DNA of 64,000 nt from Rhizobium sp. Root1203 (GCF_001424945.1 NZ_LMCW01000001.1:342025-406024); one strand, 5' to 3'. Positions 45,829-55,027 are shown, numbered from the stretch's first letter. Notes: a model not told the origin generated them from the letters alone. A program made the numbers and translations.

Positions 45829-47073
45829 ATGGATATTCGCAGCAACGTTTTGCGGCAGCTCAAGAACCGCCGCGAAGGTTTTAGCCTGGAGCAGCCCTTC
45901 TATATCGATGAGGATTATTTCAAGCTCGATATGGAGATGATCTACTATCGCGACTGGCTGTTCATGGGCCATGACTGCGAACTCCCCAAGCCCGGTGCCT
46001 ACTTCACGGTGCAGATCGGCCAGTATCCGGTTGTCATCGTTCGCGGCCGGGACAATGTCATCCGCGCCTTCCACAACAGCTGTCGCCATCGCGGTTCGCG
46101 TGTGTGCACCAAGGACCACGGCTCGTCGGTCCGCCTTGTCTGTCCCTATCACCAGTGGGCCTACGATCTCGATGGCAAGCTCGCGTTCGCCCGCCATATG
46201 GGCGATGACTTCGACAAGAGCGGCTATAGCCTGAAGCCTGTCCATTGCGAGAGCTTCGCGGGCTATATCTTCATCTGCCTCGCAGAGAAGGCGCCCGACT
46301 TCCAGCCCGTTCGCGACATGGTATCTCCCTATATGATGCCGCATCACCTGAAGGATGCGAAGGTCGCCTTCCAGAGCACGATCATCGAGAAGGGCAACTG
46401 GAAGCTCGTCTGGGAAAACAACCGCGAGTGCTATCACTGTGCCGCCAATCACCCGGAGCTGTGCCGGACATACCCGGAAGCACCGAGCGTCACCGGCACC
46501 GATGGCGGCGCCGATGACCCTGAAATCGCCGGCCACTGGGCACGCTGCGAGGCCGCCGGCCTTCCGAGCAAGTTCCAGATCTCTCCGGACGGCCAGTTCC
46601 GTACTGCCCGCATGCCGCTGATCGAGGATGCGGAGAGCTACACCATGTCCGGCAAGCGCGCTGTCGGCCGTCCCCTGTCGGACGACGTGACGATCGACCG
46701 GATCGGCGCCATGCTGTTGTTTCACTATCCGACGACGTGGAACCACATCCTCGGCGATCACGCGATCTCCTTCCGCGTCTTGCCCCTCAGCGCCAACGAG
46801 ACCGCGGTGACGACCAAGTGGCTGGTCCACAAGGATGCAGTGGAAGGCGTCGACTACAATCTCGAGGAACTCACCCACGTCTGGACCGAGACCAACGATC
46901 AGGACCGCCGGATCGTGGAGGAAAACGCCTTCGGCATTCATTCGCCCGCCTATGAGCCCGGTCCGTATTCGGCGCTGCACGAAGGCGGCGTGATGCAGTT
47001 CCTGGAATGGTACGGGAATTTCATGGTCAACCGCCTGCAGGGCGACCAGGCCAAGCTTTCCGTCGTCGCCTGA
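45829..47073 (+). CDS. gbcA: Rieske oxygenase, glycine betaine demethylase-like (GbcA)
   Basis: This is the oxygenase component of a Rieske non-heme iron system. The 2Fe-2S ligands are Cys85-x-His87 and Cys105-x2-His108 (CRHRGSRVC and CPYHQW), and the mononuclear iron site is NRECYHCAANHPEL near residues 205-218. The sequence type fits GbcA/stachydrine demethylases, which remove a methyl group from glycine betaine or a related betaine. The usual reductase gene gbcB is not beside it. The ATG at 45829 has GAGG eight bases upstream; a longer frame from 45745 lacks a site. Confidence 0.85.
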   Translation: MDIRSNVLRQLKNRREGFSLEQPFYIDEDYFKLDMEMIYYRDWLFMGHDCELPKPGAYFTVQIGQYPVVIVRGRDNVIRAFHNSCRHRGSRVCTKDHGSSVRLVCPYHQWAYDLDGKLAFARHMGDDFDKSGYSLKPVHCESFAGYIFICLAEKAPDFQPVRDMVSPYMMPHHLKDAKVAFQSTIIEKGNWKLVWENNRECYHCAANHPELCRTYPEAPSVTGTDGGADDPEIAGHWARCEAAGLPSKFQISPDGQFRTARMPLIEDAESYTMSGKRAVGRPLSDDVTIDRIGAMLLFHYPTTWNHILGDHAISFRVLPLSANETAVTTKWLVHKDAVEGVDYNLEELTHVWTETNDQDRRIVEENAFGIHSPAYEPGPYSALHEGGVMQFLEWYGNFMVNRLQGDQAKLSVVA

Positions 47074-47090
47074 CCTGCTCCGATATCCAG

Positions 47091-47132
47091 AAAAAGCGGC
47101 GCCGTCTTCTTCGCAAGGCGGCGTCGTTTTTT
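47091..47132. terminator. Long bidirectional terminator after gbcA
   Basis: A 16-bp stem with three G-U pairs (47091-47106 with 47117-47132) has an A run on the left and a T run of six on the right, with a 10-base loop. It serves both gbcA and the convergent GH25 gene that ends at 47143. Confidence 0.85.
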
Positions 47133-47142
47133 GCCTCTTCGC

Positions 47143-48150
47143 TCAGAAATCCTGATAGTTCAGCGCGTTGACTTCATGTTGCGGGACTGACGACGTGACC
47201 ATTGCATCTGGCAGGGGCCGCTGTGGAGAAAGCGACGCCACCGCCGCCGGCGGCGTTTCCCGCGGCTCCATCTCGATTTTCGCCAGGATAAGCGGCGGAT
47301 CCGGCTCGCGGGCGGGCAGAAGATTGCCCTGGGGCCAGATCTTCGCCAGTTCCGCCTTGCCCATCGGGGCGACGTTGACGTCGATATCGGTGAGCGTGCC
47401 GGGAACGCGGTAGGGGCAGCGGCGCTTGCTGCAATTGATCCCGGAGGAGAATTGCCAGAGAAGGTAGTTGTCCCAGTTCCCCATCGGGAAGACGCCCTTT
47501 ACCTCAGGCTTGTAGCGCGCATACCAGAGCGGCAGGCGCGCCAGTACCGGATAGTCGTTGCGGTAGGCGGCGATGTAGCGGGCCGTGTCATGGTTGGTGT
47601 AGAGCACGGGGTAGCGGCCGGTGCGCGCCTTGATGTGGCCGACGAAGATCTGCGCATCTTCCAGCGACATGTATTTCCGAGGATCGACGCCCTCCAGGTC
47701 GAGGATCATCATCTCGTCGGGTTTCGGATCGGCATATTCCAGAAAGTGGTTCGCCTGGTCGATCGGATTGCCGGGCCTTGCCAGATGATAGGCACCCCAG
47801 AGCAGACCGGCTGCGCGTGCAACGAGCCGCCGAGTCTGGAACAGTTCGCGGCTTACGGCATACTTGCGCCACATGGTCTTGCAGTGGCCGACGGTATCGC
47901 CGGCATGATCGCCGGTGCAGGCAAAGCTCTCCGGCAGCCCGTCCGAGGCTTTCGAAATGAAGGCGCCGATCCGCTTGTCGGATAGCAGCGATAGCCAGTC
48001 GATCTCGTTCAGCTCGTACGCATCGACCACGATGGCATTTGCGGGATTGTTCCAGGGGAGCGTGTCGTTGGCTCCGGCATACCGTGGCGCTCCGGCAGCG
48101 AGCGCCAGAAGCAGAAAGCGGAGTATGAGATTTCCACGGTATCGCTTCAT
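47143..48150 (-). CDS. GH25 family lysozyme, exported
   Basis: This is a peptidoglycan muramidase of glycoside hydrolase family 25. A signal peptide (MKRYRGNLILRFLLLALAAGAPRYAGA) precedes the domain, which opens VVDAYELNEIDW, continues with IGAFISKASDG and GAYHLARPGNPIDQANHFL, and has the catalytic acid pair in MILDLEG. It continues to LLWQFSSG at about residue 250. The last 70 residues are Pro-rich and probably disordered. A CtrA-type site 24-38 bases before the ATG suggests cell-cycle timing, which would suit a wall-cutting enzyme. Confidence 0.88.
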   Translation of the reverse strand: MKRYRGNLILRFLLLALAAGAPRYAGANDTLPWNNPANAIVVDAYELNEIDWLSLLSDKRIGAFISKASDGLPESFACTGDHAGDTVGHCKTMWRKYAVSRELFQTRRLVARAAGLLWGAYHLARPGNPIDQANHFLEYADPKPDEMMILDLEGVDPRKYMSLEDAQIFVGHIKARTGRYPVLYTNHDTARYIAAYRNDYPVLARLPLWYARYKPEVKGVFPMGNWDNYLLWQFSSGINCSKRRCPYRVPGTLTDIDVNVAPMGKAELAKIWPQGNLLPAREPDPPLILAKIEMEPRETPPAAVASLSPQRPLPDAMVTSSVPQHEVNALNYQDF

Positions 48151-48173
48151 GAAACGAGCCTGGTGAAAACTGG

Positions 48174-48188
48174 TTAATGTCCGGTTAA
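48174..48188 (-). promoter_or_regulatory. Candidate CtrA box between GH25 and BA14K genes
   Basis: On the minus strand the site reads TTAA-CCGGACA-TTAACC, a full match to TTAA-N7-TTAAC, the CtrA consensus. It is 24-38 bases upstream of the GH25 start and about 120 bases upstream of the BA14K gene on the other side. Confidence 0.65.
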
Positions 48189-48305
48189 TCTGGCATTGCT
48201 CATAAATAGAAAGCCACCCACCGGCGCGAAAAAAAGCGAATCGGAACAATCTCGCGCGCTGTCCGTTTCATGCTACGTTTATTCCGATCCGAATTGGGAG
48301 TTTGT

Positions 48306-48821
48306 ATGGTCAGATCATTTAAAAAGGCAGTTATTGCGATTGCATCGTCGCTGATGCTTCTGACGGGCTTCGTGCCTTCACAGGCGACGCAGATGCCTGC
48401 CGGGCCGCAGCTGGAGAAATCCGGCGACGTGCAGACTGTCCAGTATTGCCGCTACGGCCGCTGCGGCGGGCCTGGGTATTACCCCGGCTATCGCCCCGGT
48501 TACCGGCCCGGCTACTATCCCGGCTACCGCCCGGCTCCCGCCTATCGTCCAGCCTATCGGCCGGGCTGGTATGGCGGTTACCAGGGTTACAGCTACTATC
48601 GTCCCGGCTATCGCCAGTATAACGGCTACTGGTATCCGCTGGCTGCCTTCGGCGCCGGCGCCGTCATTGGCGGTTCGATCGCCTCGCAGCCCCGCTATGC
48701 CGAGCCGGCCGGCTCGGCCCATGTTGATTGGTGTGCGTCGCGCTACCGCTCCTATCGCGCCTACGACAACACCTTCCAGCCGAACAGCGGTCCCCGCAGG
48801 CAGTGCGTTTCGCCCTATTGA
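48306..48821 (+). CDS. BA14K-family exported protein with Tyr/Gly/Pro repeats
   Basis: The 171-residue protein has a signal peptide (to SQATQ). A segment of about 75 residues follows, built from [16 protein letters not shown] repeats, then a hydrophobic stretch ([17 protein letters not shown]) and the C-terminal BA14K domain [19 protein letters not shown] ending in RRQCVSPY with two cysteines. BA14K proteins were first described as a Brucella immunoreactive antigen with lectin-like activity; the rhizobial role is unknown. GGGAG precedes the ATG at 48306. A terminator follows directly. Confidence 0.88.
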   Translation: MVRSFKKAVIAIASSLMLLTGFVPSQATQMPAGPQLEKSGDVQTVQYCRYGRCGGPGYYPGYRPGYRPGYYPGYRPAPAYRPAYRPGWYGGYQGYSYYRPGYRQYNGYWYPLAAFGAGAVIGGSIASQPRYAEPAGSAHVDWCASRYRSYRAYDNTFQPNSGPRRQCVSPY

Positions 48822-48844
48822 GGCGGTACACATTTCAACGACAG

Positions 48845-48868
48845 GCCCGGCAGCGATGCCGGGCTTTT
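48845..48868. terminator. Terminator after the BA14K gene
   Basis: A perfect 8-bp stem (48845-48852 with 48857-48864) with a GCGA tetraloop is followed by TTTT. It also lies at the end of the convergent CorA/ZntB gene, which stops at 48873. Confidence 0.85.
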
Positions 48869-48872
48869 CGAT

Positions 48873-49868
48873 TCAGAGAATGTCGACCCGCTTGAGCAGC
48901 CACCATGCCAGTGCGATCGACGCGATGATCAGGCCGATGGCGTATTCGGTGCCGTTGGTGCCCTGGGCGAAGGGCAGGTTTGCCGTGTTCATGCCGAAGA
49001 AGCCGGTGACCAGCGTCGGCGGCAGCAGGAAGGCCGTCATGATCGACAGGATATAGAGGTGGCGGTTCGTCTCCGAGGAAAGCTTGGAGTCGATTTCCTC
49101 GTGCAGCAGCCGGGCCCGGTCCTGCAGCGCATAGATGTCGTGATCGACGGATTCGAGCCGGCTCGTCAGCCGCCCCGCGATGTCCTCGAAGCCGAAAGGC
49201 ATCTCGTCGTCATCGGATGCGGCCGCGCGGCGCATGAGGGTCAGAACCGTTCTGAGGTGCCGGTGGATCCGGACGACCGTGCGCCTGACAGGCGCCAGCC
49301 GCCGCCGCTCGTCGCGAGGCGCATTGTCGTAGACGTAGTCCTCGATCACGTTCAGTTCCTCGGTGATCTCCATGACGATGGAGATCAGGGTGCGTTGGAA
49401 CTCGATCACCAGCAACTCGAAGAGATCGACGGGACGTGCAATCTTTGCCGGATTTTTCTCGAGCAGGCCGCGCGCACGCTCGACGCTACGCAAGGGTTGC
49501 AGTCGCGTGGTGATGATGAAGCGGTCGGATATCGCGAAATGCAGCCAGCCGAGATCGGCGGTCTCATGGTCAAATTCGCGCTGGCAATCGACAAGGGTGC
49601 CATAGAGCATGTGCTCGTCGACGGTAATCGCCGAATGCGTATCATGTGTCGTCAGCGCCGCCTTGGTGTCGGCGGTCAGCCCGTCTAGAGTATCCAGCAG
49701 CGCCGGAACGCGCGCATCGGCAAGGTTGAGATGCAGCCAGTAGAAGCCGCCGCCACCTGTCAGTTCGGTCGGGAGTGCGCTGTTTTGCAGCCGGATCGCC
49801 TTGCCGCCTTCCCGCGGAAACCGGTATGCCCAGACGAGGCCCGGTATGCTGACTGGCATTGTATCCAT
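48873..49868 (-). CDS. CorA/ZntB-family divalent cation transporter
   Basis: This is a pentameric channel-type transporter of the 2-TM-GxN family. A soluble N-terminal domain of about 265 residues with long helices (LNVIEDYVYDNAPRDERRRLAPVRRTVVRIHRHL) is followed by two C-terminal membrane helices and the loop GMN (in GFFGMNTANLPF), the selectivity motif. The absence of YGMN and the general sequence suit the ZntB branch (Zn2+) more than Mg2+ CorA. The ATG at 49868 has AGAGGA upstream; frames extending to 50204 do not look like the family. A PHO box lies 131-159 bases upstream, pointing at this gene. Confidence 0.88.
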   Translation of the reverse strand: MDTMPVSIPGLVWAYRFPREGGKAIRLQNSALPTELTGGGGFYWLHLNLADARVPALLDTLDGLTADTKAALTTHDTHSAITVDEHMLYGTLVDCQREFDHETADLGWLHFAISDRFIITTRLQPLRSVERARGLLEKNPAKIARPVDLFELLVIEFQRTLISIVMEITEELNVIEDYVYDNAPRDERRRLAPVRRTVVRIHRHLRTVLTLMRRAAASDDDEMPFGFEDIAGRLTSRLESVDHDIYALQDRARLLHEEIDSKLSSETNRHLYILSIMTAFLLPPTLVTGFFGMNTANLPFAQGTNGTEYAIGLIIASIALAWWLLKRVDIL

Positions 49869-49998
49869 GGTTCGCCGGTCCTCTGCGACTGCGGGTGTCC
49901 CCGATCTGAACGATCCCGGGTATCGCCGGCCACGAAGGGAGCACGGTGTCCCGCCGAGCGGCGAGACCCTGTTGGGGACCATGCCATAGAGCTTCTCT

Positions 49999-50027
49999 AT
50001 GACAGTTACTTTGCAGTTTCGTGACAG
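49999..50027 (-). promoter_or_regulatory. Triple PHO box (PhoB site)
   Basis: On the minus strand three 7-base repeats with exact 11-base period read CTGTCAC-N4-CTGCAAA-N4-CTGTCAT, matching the rhizobial PHO box CTGTCAT-N4-CTGTCAT with a third copy. A TATGGC sequence 10 bases further on could be the -10. It faces the CorA/ZntB gene; the acyl-CoA dehydrogenase gene starts 147 bases away on the other side. Confidence 0.65.
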
Positions 50028-50173
50028 TTTGACGCTTCGCCGGCGTGGCGTATTGGCCGCCGTGAACCCAAGTTTGAAATTGACGCTTACGTAAAAATCA
50101 ATTAGCTCTGCCGACGGAGGGGCAGGACGGAAATCGACAGAACCGATCCGGCCAGCGATGTGAGGAGACACCG

Positions 50174-51955
50174 ATGTACAAGGCGCCCGTCGAGGAAATT
50201 GCATTCACGCTGAAGCACGTCGCAGGTCTCGGCCAGGCGATGGACGACGGCCTGCTGGGCGATCTTGGTGACGATCTTGTCGATGCCATCCTGTCCGAAG
50301 CCGGGCGTCTCGCCACCGACGAGATTGCGCCGCTTGCCGACGTCGGCGACCGCCAGGGCGCGCGTATTGCCGATGGGACGGTGACGACGCCGGACGGCTG
50401 GCGCGATCTCTACCGGAATTGGATCGCAGGCGGCTGGAACGGCCTGACGGCAACTGAGGCGTTCGGCGGTCAGGCCCTGCCGCATATGCTGAACGTGGCA
50501 GCCCTGGAAATGTGGAACTCGGGCTCGATGGCCTTCGCGCTCTGCCCGACGCTGACCATGGGGGCGATCGAAGCGGTCTATGCGCATGGCAGCGACGCGC
50601 TGAAGCAGATCTATCTCACTAAGCTCGTCTCCGGCGAATGGACCGGTACGATGAACCTGACCGAGCCGCATGCCGGTTCCGACCTCGGTGTGCTCAAGAC
50701 ACGCGCCGAGCGCCGCGGTGACGGTACCTACCGCATATCGGGCCAGAAGATCTTCATCACCTGGGGCGAGCACGACGCCGCGGAAAACATCATTCACCTC
50801 GTGCTTGCCCGCCTGCCGGACGCGCCTGCCGGAACGCGGGGCATCTCGCTGTTTCTCGTGCCGAAGTTCATCGTCAATTCCGACGGCTCGCTCGGCGCCC
50901 GCAACGACCTGTTCGCCCATTCGCTGGAACACAAGCTCGGCATCCACGGATCTCCGACCTGCACGATGATCTACGGCGACGGAAAATTCGGCGACGGGAA
51001 GGGAGCCATCGGCTGGCTCGTCGGAGAGGAAAACAAGGGGCTCGCCTGCATGTTCACGATGATGAACAACGCTCGCCTCGCGGTCGGCATGCAGGGCGTC
51101 GCCATTGCCGAAGCCGCGACACAGAAGGCGATTGCCTACGCCAGGGAGCGCACGCAGGGCAAGGCGCCGGGCTGGACCGGCACCGGCATGAGCCCGATCA
51201 TCGAACATCCCGATGTCGCCCGCATGCTGCTGACGATGAAGGCGCTGACGCAGGGCGCCCGCGCCATCGCCTATACCTGCGCCCACGCGACCGACATGGC
51301 GCACCGCGCGCCGGACCGCACCCGGCACTGGCAGGAACGCGCGGCGCTGCTCACGCCGATCGCCAAGGCATTCGCGACGGATGTCGGCGTCGACGTCGCC
51401 TCGCTGGGCATTCAGGTCCACGGCGGCATGGGCTTCATCGAGGAGACCGGCGCCGCCCGCTATTTGCGCGATGCCCGCATCGCTCCCATCTACGAGGGCA
51501 CGAACGGCATCCAGGCGATCGATCTCGTTTCCCGCAAGCTGCCGCTTTCCGGAGGCGCTGTGGTTCGCGCGCTGATCGGCGACCTGACCGCGATCGCTGC
51601 CGACGTCGGCCGCTCCAATCTGGATGGCTTCGGAACGACGGCGCAACGGCTCGATGTGGCGATTGCCGACCTTGCCGAGGCGACCGATTGGCTGCTGGCG
51701 CAACTGGCAGAAGGCCGGACGGCAGATGCACTCGCCGGGGCAACGCCCTATCAGCGTCTGTTCGGGTTGGTGCTGACCGGCTGCTACCTCGCCAAGGGCG
51801 GCCTTGCCGACGCGGCTGACGGCGATGGCGCAAGCCGTATCGCGCTCTGCCGCTTTGCCGCCGAAAACCTGCTCGCCGAAACGGCCGCACTGAAGGATAC
51901 CGTCGTCAACGGTGCGGCAAGCCTGGCCGGTGCCGCAAAAGCCGTTCTAGCCTAG
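50174..51955 (+). CDS. Acyl-CoA dehydrogenase (DmdC/long C-terminal type)
   Basis: This flavoenzyme oxidises an acyl-CoA to the 2-enoyl-CoA, passing electrons to ETF. It is 593 residues, longer than ordinary acyl-CoA dehydrogenases, with the extra C-terminal domain found in DmdC-like proteins. Features are MNLTEPHAGSDLGVLKTRAE (FAD/substrate region), ARLAVGMQGVAIAEAA, QVHGGMGFIEE and YEGTNGIQAIDLV with the likely catalytic Glu. The following gene, eight bases on, encodes an enoyl-CoA hydratase, so the pair performs two successive beta-oxidation steps. The specific acyl chain is unknown. Confidence 0.93.
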   Translation: MYKAPVEEIAFTLKHVAGLGQAMDDGLLGDLGDDLVDAILSEAGRLATDEIAPLADVGDRQGARIADGTVTTPDGWRDLYRNWIAGGWNGLTATEAFGGQALPHMLNVAALEMWNSGSMAFALCPTLTMGAIEAVYAHGSDALKQIYLTKLVSGEWTGTMNLTEPHAGSDLGVLKTRAERRGDGTYRISGQKIFITWGEHDAAENIIHLVLARLPDAPAGTRGISLFLVPKFIVNSDGSLGARNDLFAHSLEHKLGIHGSPTCTMIYGDGKFGDGKGAIGWLVGEENKGLACMFTMMNNARLAVGMQGVAIAEAATQKAIAYARERTQGKAPGWTGTGMSPIIEHPDVARMLLTMKALTQGARAIAYTCAHATDMAHRAPDRTRHWQERAALLTPIAKAFATDVGVDVASLGIQVHGGMGFIEETGAARYLRDARIAPIYEGTNGIQAIDLVSRKLPLSGGAVVRALIGDLTAIAADVGRSNLDGFGTTAQRLDVAIADLAEATDWLLAQLAEGRTADALAGATPYQRLFGLVLTGCYLAKGGLADAADGDGASRIALCRFAAENLLAETAALKDTVVNGAASLAGAAKAVLA

Positions 51956-51963
51956 GAGCCCAA

Positions 51964-52716
51964 ATGACCGATCACATCATCGTAGAACAGTCTGCGACCC
52001 TTCCCGGTGTCCAGATCATCCGCTTCAATCGTCCGGAAAAGAAGAATGCCATCACCCGGGCCATGTATTCGAAGATGGCCGAGGCGCTCGCGTCGGCCGA
52101 TGACGATCGATCGATCGGGGCGACGGCCTTCCTCGGCACCGCAGGCTGCTTCTCCGCAGGCAACGACCTGGGCGACTTCCTGGCTGTTGCCATGGGCGGC
52201 GGCATGCCGCGCGAGGTCCTGGACTTCCTCTATGCCCTGGTGAAATCCCGAAAACCTGTCGTATCGGGCGTCGACGGGCTCGCAATCGGTGTTGGCACGA
52301 CGATGCATCTCCATTGCGACCTGACCGTCGCCTCGGCGCGCAGCCAGTTCCGCACGCCCTTCGTCGATCTCGCGCTGGTGCCGGAAGCTGCGTCCAGCCT
52401 CGTCGCGCCGCGGATCATGGGTCATCAGCGTGCCTTCGCGCTTCTCGTGGCAGGGGAGGCATTCTCCGGCGACGAAGCGAAAGATGCCGGGCTCGTCTGG
52501 AAGCTTTGCGCAGCGGAGGACGTGGAGGCGATGACGCTGGCGATTGCGGCAACGCTCGCCGCCAAGCCACCGGAGGCCGTGCGCATCTCTCGCGACCTCG
52601 TTCGGGGTGATCGTGAAGAGATCATCGCCCGCATAGACGAGGAAGCCCGCCATTTCTCGGCACGCCTGCAAAGTGCCGAAGCGCGGGCAGCTTTCGAAGC
52701 CTTCATGCGGCGTTAA
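51964..52716 (+). CDS. Enoyl-CoA hydratase/isomerase (crotonase family)
   Basis: This 250-residue crotonase-fold enzyme should act on the product of the upstream acyl-CoA dehydrogenase. The oxyanion-hole stretches are FSAGNDLGDF and DGLAIGVGTTMHLHCDLTVAS. At the catalytic position the sequence reads FVDLALVPEAASS, with the PEAASS pattern that is common in isomerase-type members, so a delta3-delta2-enoyl-CoA isomerase is as likely as a hydratase. The short eight-base gap shows cotranscription with the dehydrogenase. Confidence 0.9.
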   Translation: MTDHIIVEQSATLPGVQIIRFNRPEKKNAITRAMYSKMAEALASADDDRSIGATAFLGTAGCFSAGNDLGDFLAVAMGGGMPREVLDFLYALVKSRKPVVSGVDGLAIGVGTTMHLHCDLTVASARSQFRTPFVDLALVPEAASSLVAPRIMGHQRAFALLVAGEAFSGDEAKDAGLVWKLCAAEDVEAMTLAIAATLAAKPPEAVRISRDLVRGDREEIIARIDEEARHFSARLQSAEARAAFEAFMRR

Positions 52717-52745
52717 GGTTAGAAAAGTTTGATTTTCGTCGAATT

Positions 52746-52775
52746 TTAAGCCTGTTTTAAATACCCCTCTAATAT
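52746..52775 (+). promoter_or_regulatory. CtrA-type site and promoter-like element of chemoreceptor 2
   Basis: TTAA-GCCTGTT-TTAA at 52746-52760 fits the CtrA TTAA-N7-TTAA pattern. The same stretch can be read as -35 TTAAGC, 18 bases, -10 TAATAT (52770-52775). An ACCCCT/AGGGGT inverted repeat (52763-52768 and 52777-52782) covers the -10. The chemoreceptor start is 157 bases further. Confidence 0.5.
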
Positions 52776-52916
52776 TAGGGGTCTGACGGCATGCCTCGAT
52801 CGCTGTCGTCCAGGCGCATGAGGCGCTTCGCTTTCGCTTTGCCCAGCATCACACCGCATCGAGAGGCCCGCGTCTTCGCATGGAGCGACGCGGACCGCTC
52901 CCCGAAAGGAATTTCC

Positions 52917-55004
52917 TTGAAAAAGAAGACGAACCTGATGACGCGCATCCTGTTTGCTGCGTCCGCCGTTGTCCTCGCGGCCTTTGCCGCCTTTTCCTAC
53001 TATATCAACTCCGTCGAGCGAAACACCGCGACTGCCGCGATCGAGGCGAATATTCGCTCCTCGGGCGAGCAGGCCGCGCGCAGCCTCGCCAACTGGATGA
53101 ACGGTCGCGTCACGCTGACCGCCATGGCCGCCAACGCTGTAGGCCGCGCCGGCGATCAGAAGGGCGTCGAAGGCGTTCTGCAGAACGATATCCTCACCGG
53201 CCAGTTCGTCAGCACCTACTTCGGCGACGAGCAGGGCGTCTTCACCATGTGGCCCAAGCTGCCGATGCCGGACGGCTATGACGCGCGCAAGCGTCCCTGG
53301 TATCAGGATGCCGTCAAGGCCAATGCCAGCATCATGACCGAGCCATACACCGATGCCTCCAGCGGCGATCTCATCATCAGCGCCGCGGTTCCCGTCAGCC
53401 GCGACGGCAAGCTTGCAGGCGTCGTCGGCAGCGACTTCTCGCTGAAGTCGATGGTCGACATGATCAAGGAGATCGATCTCGGCGGCAAAGGCACCGCCTT
53501 CCTCGTCAACAAAAGCGGCCAGATCGTCATCCATCCGGATGCCAAGCTGGTGACGAAGACGCTCGCCGATGCCTTCCCCGCTGCAACGCCGTCGATATCG
53601 AGCAATCTGGTCGAGACCGAATTTGGCGGCAAGGACGTGCTCGTCAGCTTCATGCCCGTTGCCGGCTTGCCGTCGGTCGAATGGTATCTCGGCTTCGTGG
53701 TCGACAGCGACGCCGCTTTCGCCTCGCTCAACGAATTCCGCATCGCCGCAACGATCTCGACGATCCTGGCCGTCGGCCTGATGATCGCCGCAATGGCCTG
53801 GCTGCTGCACGGTCTCGTCATTCGCCCGGTCACCGACATGACGGCCGCCATGCAGAGGCTCGCCGCCGGCGACCTTTCGGCCGTCATCCCGGGCGAGGAT
53901 CGCACCGACCAGATCGGCTCGATGGCCGAAGCCGTCGCGGTCTTCAAGAAAAACGCCGTCGATCGTGAGCGCCTGGAAGGCGAGGCCGAGTCGGGCCGCG
54001 CGCTGACAGAGCGCGAGCGCCAGGACCGCGAGGTCCAGAAGAACCGCGAGGCAGCCGAAATCCGCCATGCGGTCGACGCTCTCGCCGGTGCGCTCGGTGC
54101 GCTTTCCGATGGCGATCTTGGCCACCGCATCGAGACGCCCTTTGCAGCAAACCTCGATCGCCTGCGCAATGACTACAACACCGCCGTCGGCAAGCTGCAC
54201 GGCGCCCTGCAGATGGTCGGCAACAACGCTCACGCAATCGATGCCGGCGCCACGGAAATCCGCACCGCTGCCGATGGCCTTGCCCGCCGCACCGAACAGC
54301 AGGCTGCCTCGGTCGAGGAAACCGCTGCCGCTCTTGAGGAAATCACCACGACCGTCAAGGATACGGCCCGCCGTGCCGAAGACGTCGGCGGTCTGGTCTC
54401 CCGCACCCGCTCCGGCGCAGAGGAGTCCGGAAACATCGTCCGCAAGGCGGTGTCTGCAATGACGGAGATCCAGCAGTCTTCCGAAAAGATCGCCAACATC
54501 ATCAGCGTCATCGATGACATCGCCTTCCAGACCAACCTGCTGGCGCTCAATGCCGGCGTCGAGGCGGCGCGCGCCGGCGAGGCGGGCAAGGGATTCGCGG
54601 TCGTGGCACAGGAAGTTCGCGAGCTTGCGCAGCGCTCCGCGCAGGCGGCCAAGGAGATCGAAACCCTTATCACGGCGTCGAATTCCCAGGTCCGCTCCGG
54701 CGTGACGCTGGTCGGCGACACGGGCAAGGCGCTCGAAGCCATCGTTGGCCAGGTGCAGGAAATCAGCCGCCACGTCGAGGCGATCGTCACCGCGACGCGC
54801 GAACAGTCGACCGGCCTCGCGGAGATCAACACGGCCGTCAACACGATGGACCAGGGCACGCAGCAGAATGCTGCCATGGTCGAGGAACAGACGGCAGCGA
54901 GCCACGGCCTGGCGCAGGAGGCGGCAAAGCTCATGCAGCTGCTCGCACAGTTCAATCTGTCGGCCAAGTCCTACGGCACAGCATCGACCCGCCGCGCCGC
55001 CTGA
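52917..55004 (+). CDS. Methyl-accepting chemotaxis protein with amino-acid-type dCache_1 domain
   Basis: This 695-residue chemoreceptor is translated from a TTG that has AAAGGAA five bases upstream and gives the basic start [10 protein letters not shown] before helix 1 (11-30). The periplasmic double Cache domain (about 35-275) holds all six residues of the amino-acid-binding signature: Tyr121, Arg126, Trp128, Tyr144, Asp146 and Asp173. Helix 2 (about 280-300), two HAMP-like units and the signalling hairpin (tip [23 protein letters not shown]) follow. It is McpU-like in architecture and probably senses amino acids. The C-terminus ends STRRAA and has no tethering pentapeptide. A strong terminator follows. 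Confidence 0.94.
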   Translation: MKKKTNLMTRILFAASAVVLAAFAAFSYYINSVERNTATAAIEANIRSSGEQAARSLANWMNGRVTLTAMAANAVGRAGDQKGVEGVLQNDILTGQFVSTYFGDEQGVFTMWPKLPMPDGYDARKRPWYQDAVKANASIMTEPYTDASSGDLIISAAVPVSRDGKLAGVVGSDFSLKSMVDMIKEIDLGGKGTAFLVNKSGQIVIHPDAKLVTKTLADAFPAATPSISSNLVETEFGGKDVLVSFMPVAGLPSVEWYLGFVVDSDAAFASLNEFRIAATISTILAVGLMIAAMAWLLHGLVIRPVTDMTAAMQRLAAGDLSAVIPGEDRTDQIGSMAEAVAVFKKNAVDRERLEGEAESGRALTERERQDREVQKNREAAEIRHAVDALAGALGALSDGDLGHRIETPFAANLDRLRNDYNTAVGKLHGALQMVGNNAHAIDAGATEIRTAADGLARRTEQQAASVEETAAALEEITTTVKDTARRAEDVGGLVSRTRSGAEESGNIVRKAVSAMTEIQQSSEKIANIISVIDDIAFQTNLLALNAGVEAARAGEAGKGFAVVAQEVRELAQRSAQAAKEIETLITASNSQVRSGVTLVGDTGKALEAIVGQVQEISRHVEAIVTATREQSTGLAEINTAVNTMDQGTQQNAAMVEEQTAASHGLAQEAAKLMQLLAQFNLSAKSYGTASTRRAA

Positions 55005-55027
55005 CCGGTAACCGTTCCAAAACGTCG

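Noticed and set aside
52746..54905. 719-codon minus-strand frame over chemoreceptor 2
   Set aside because: It is the complement of a canonical chemoreceptor; similar mirror frames lie opposite the other chemoreceptors.
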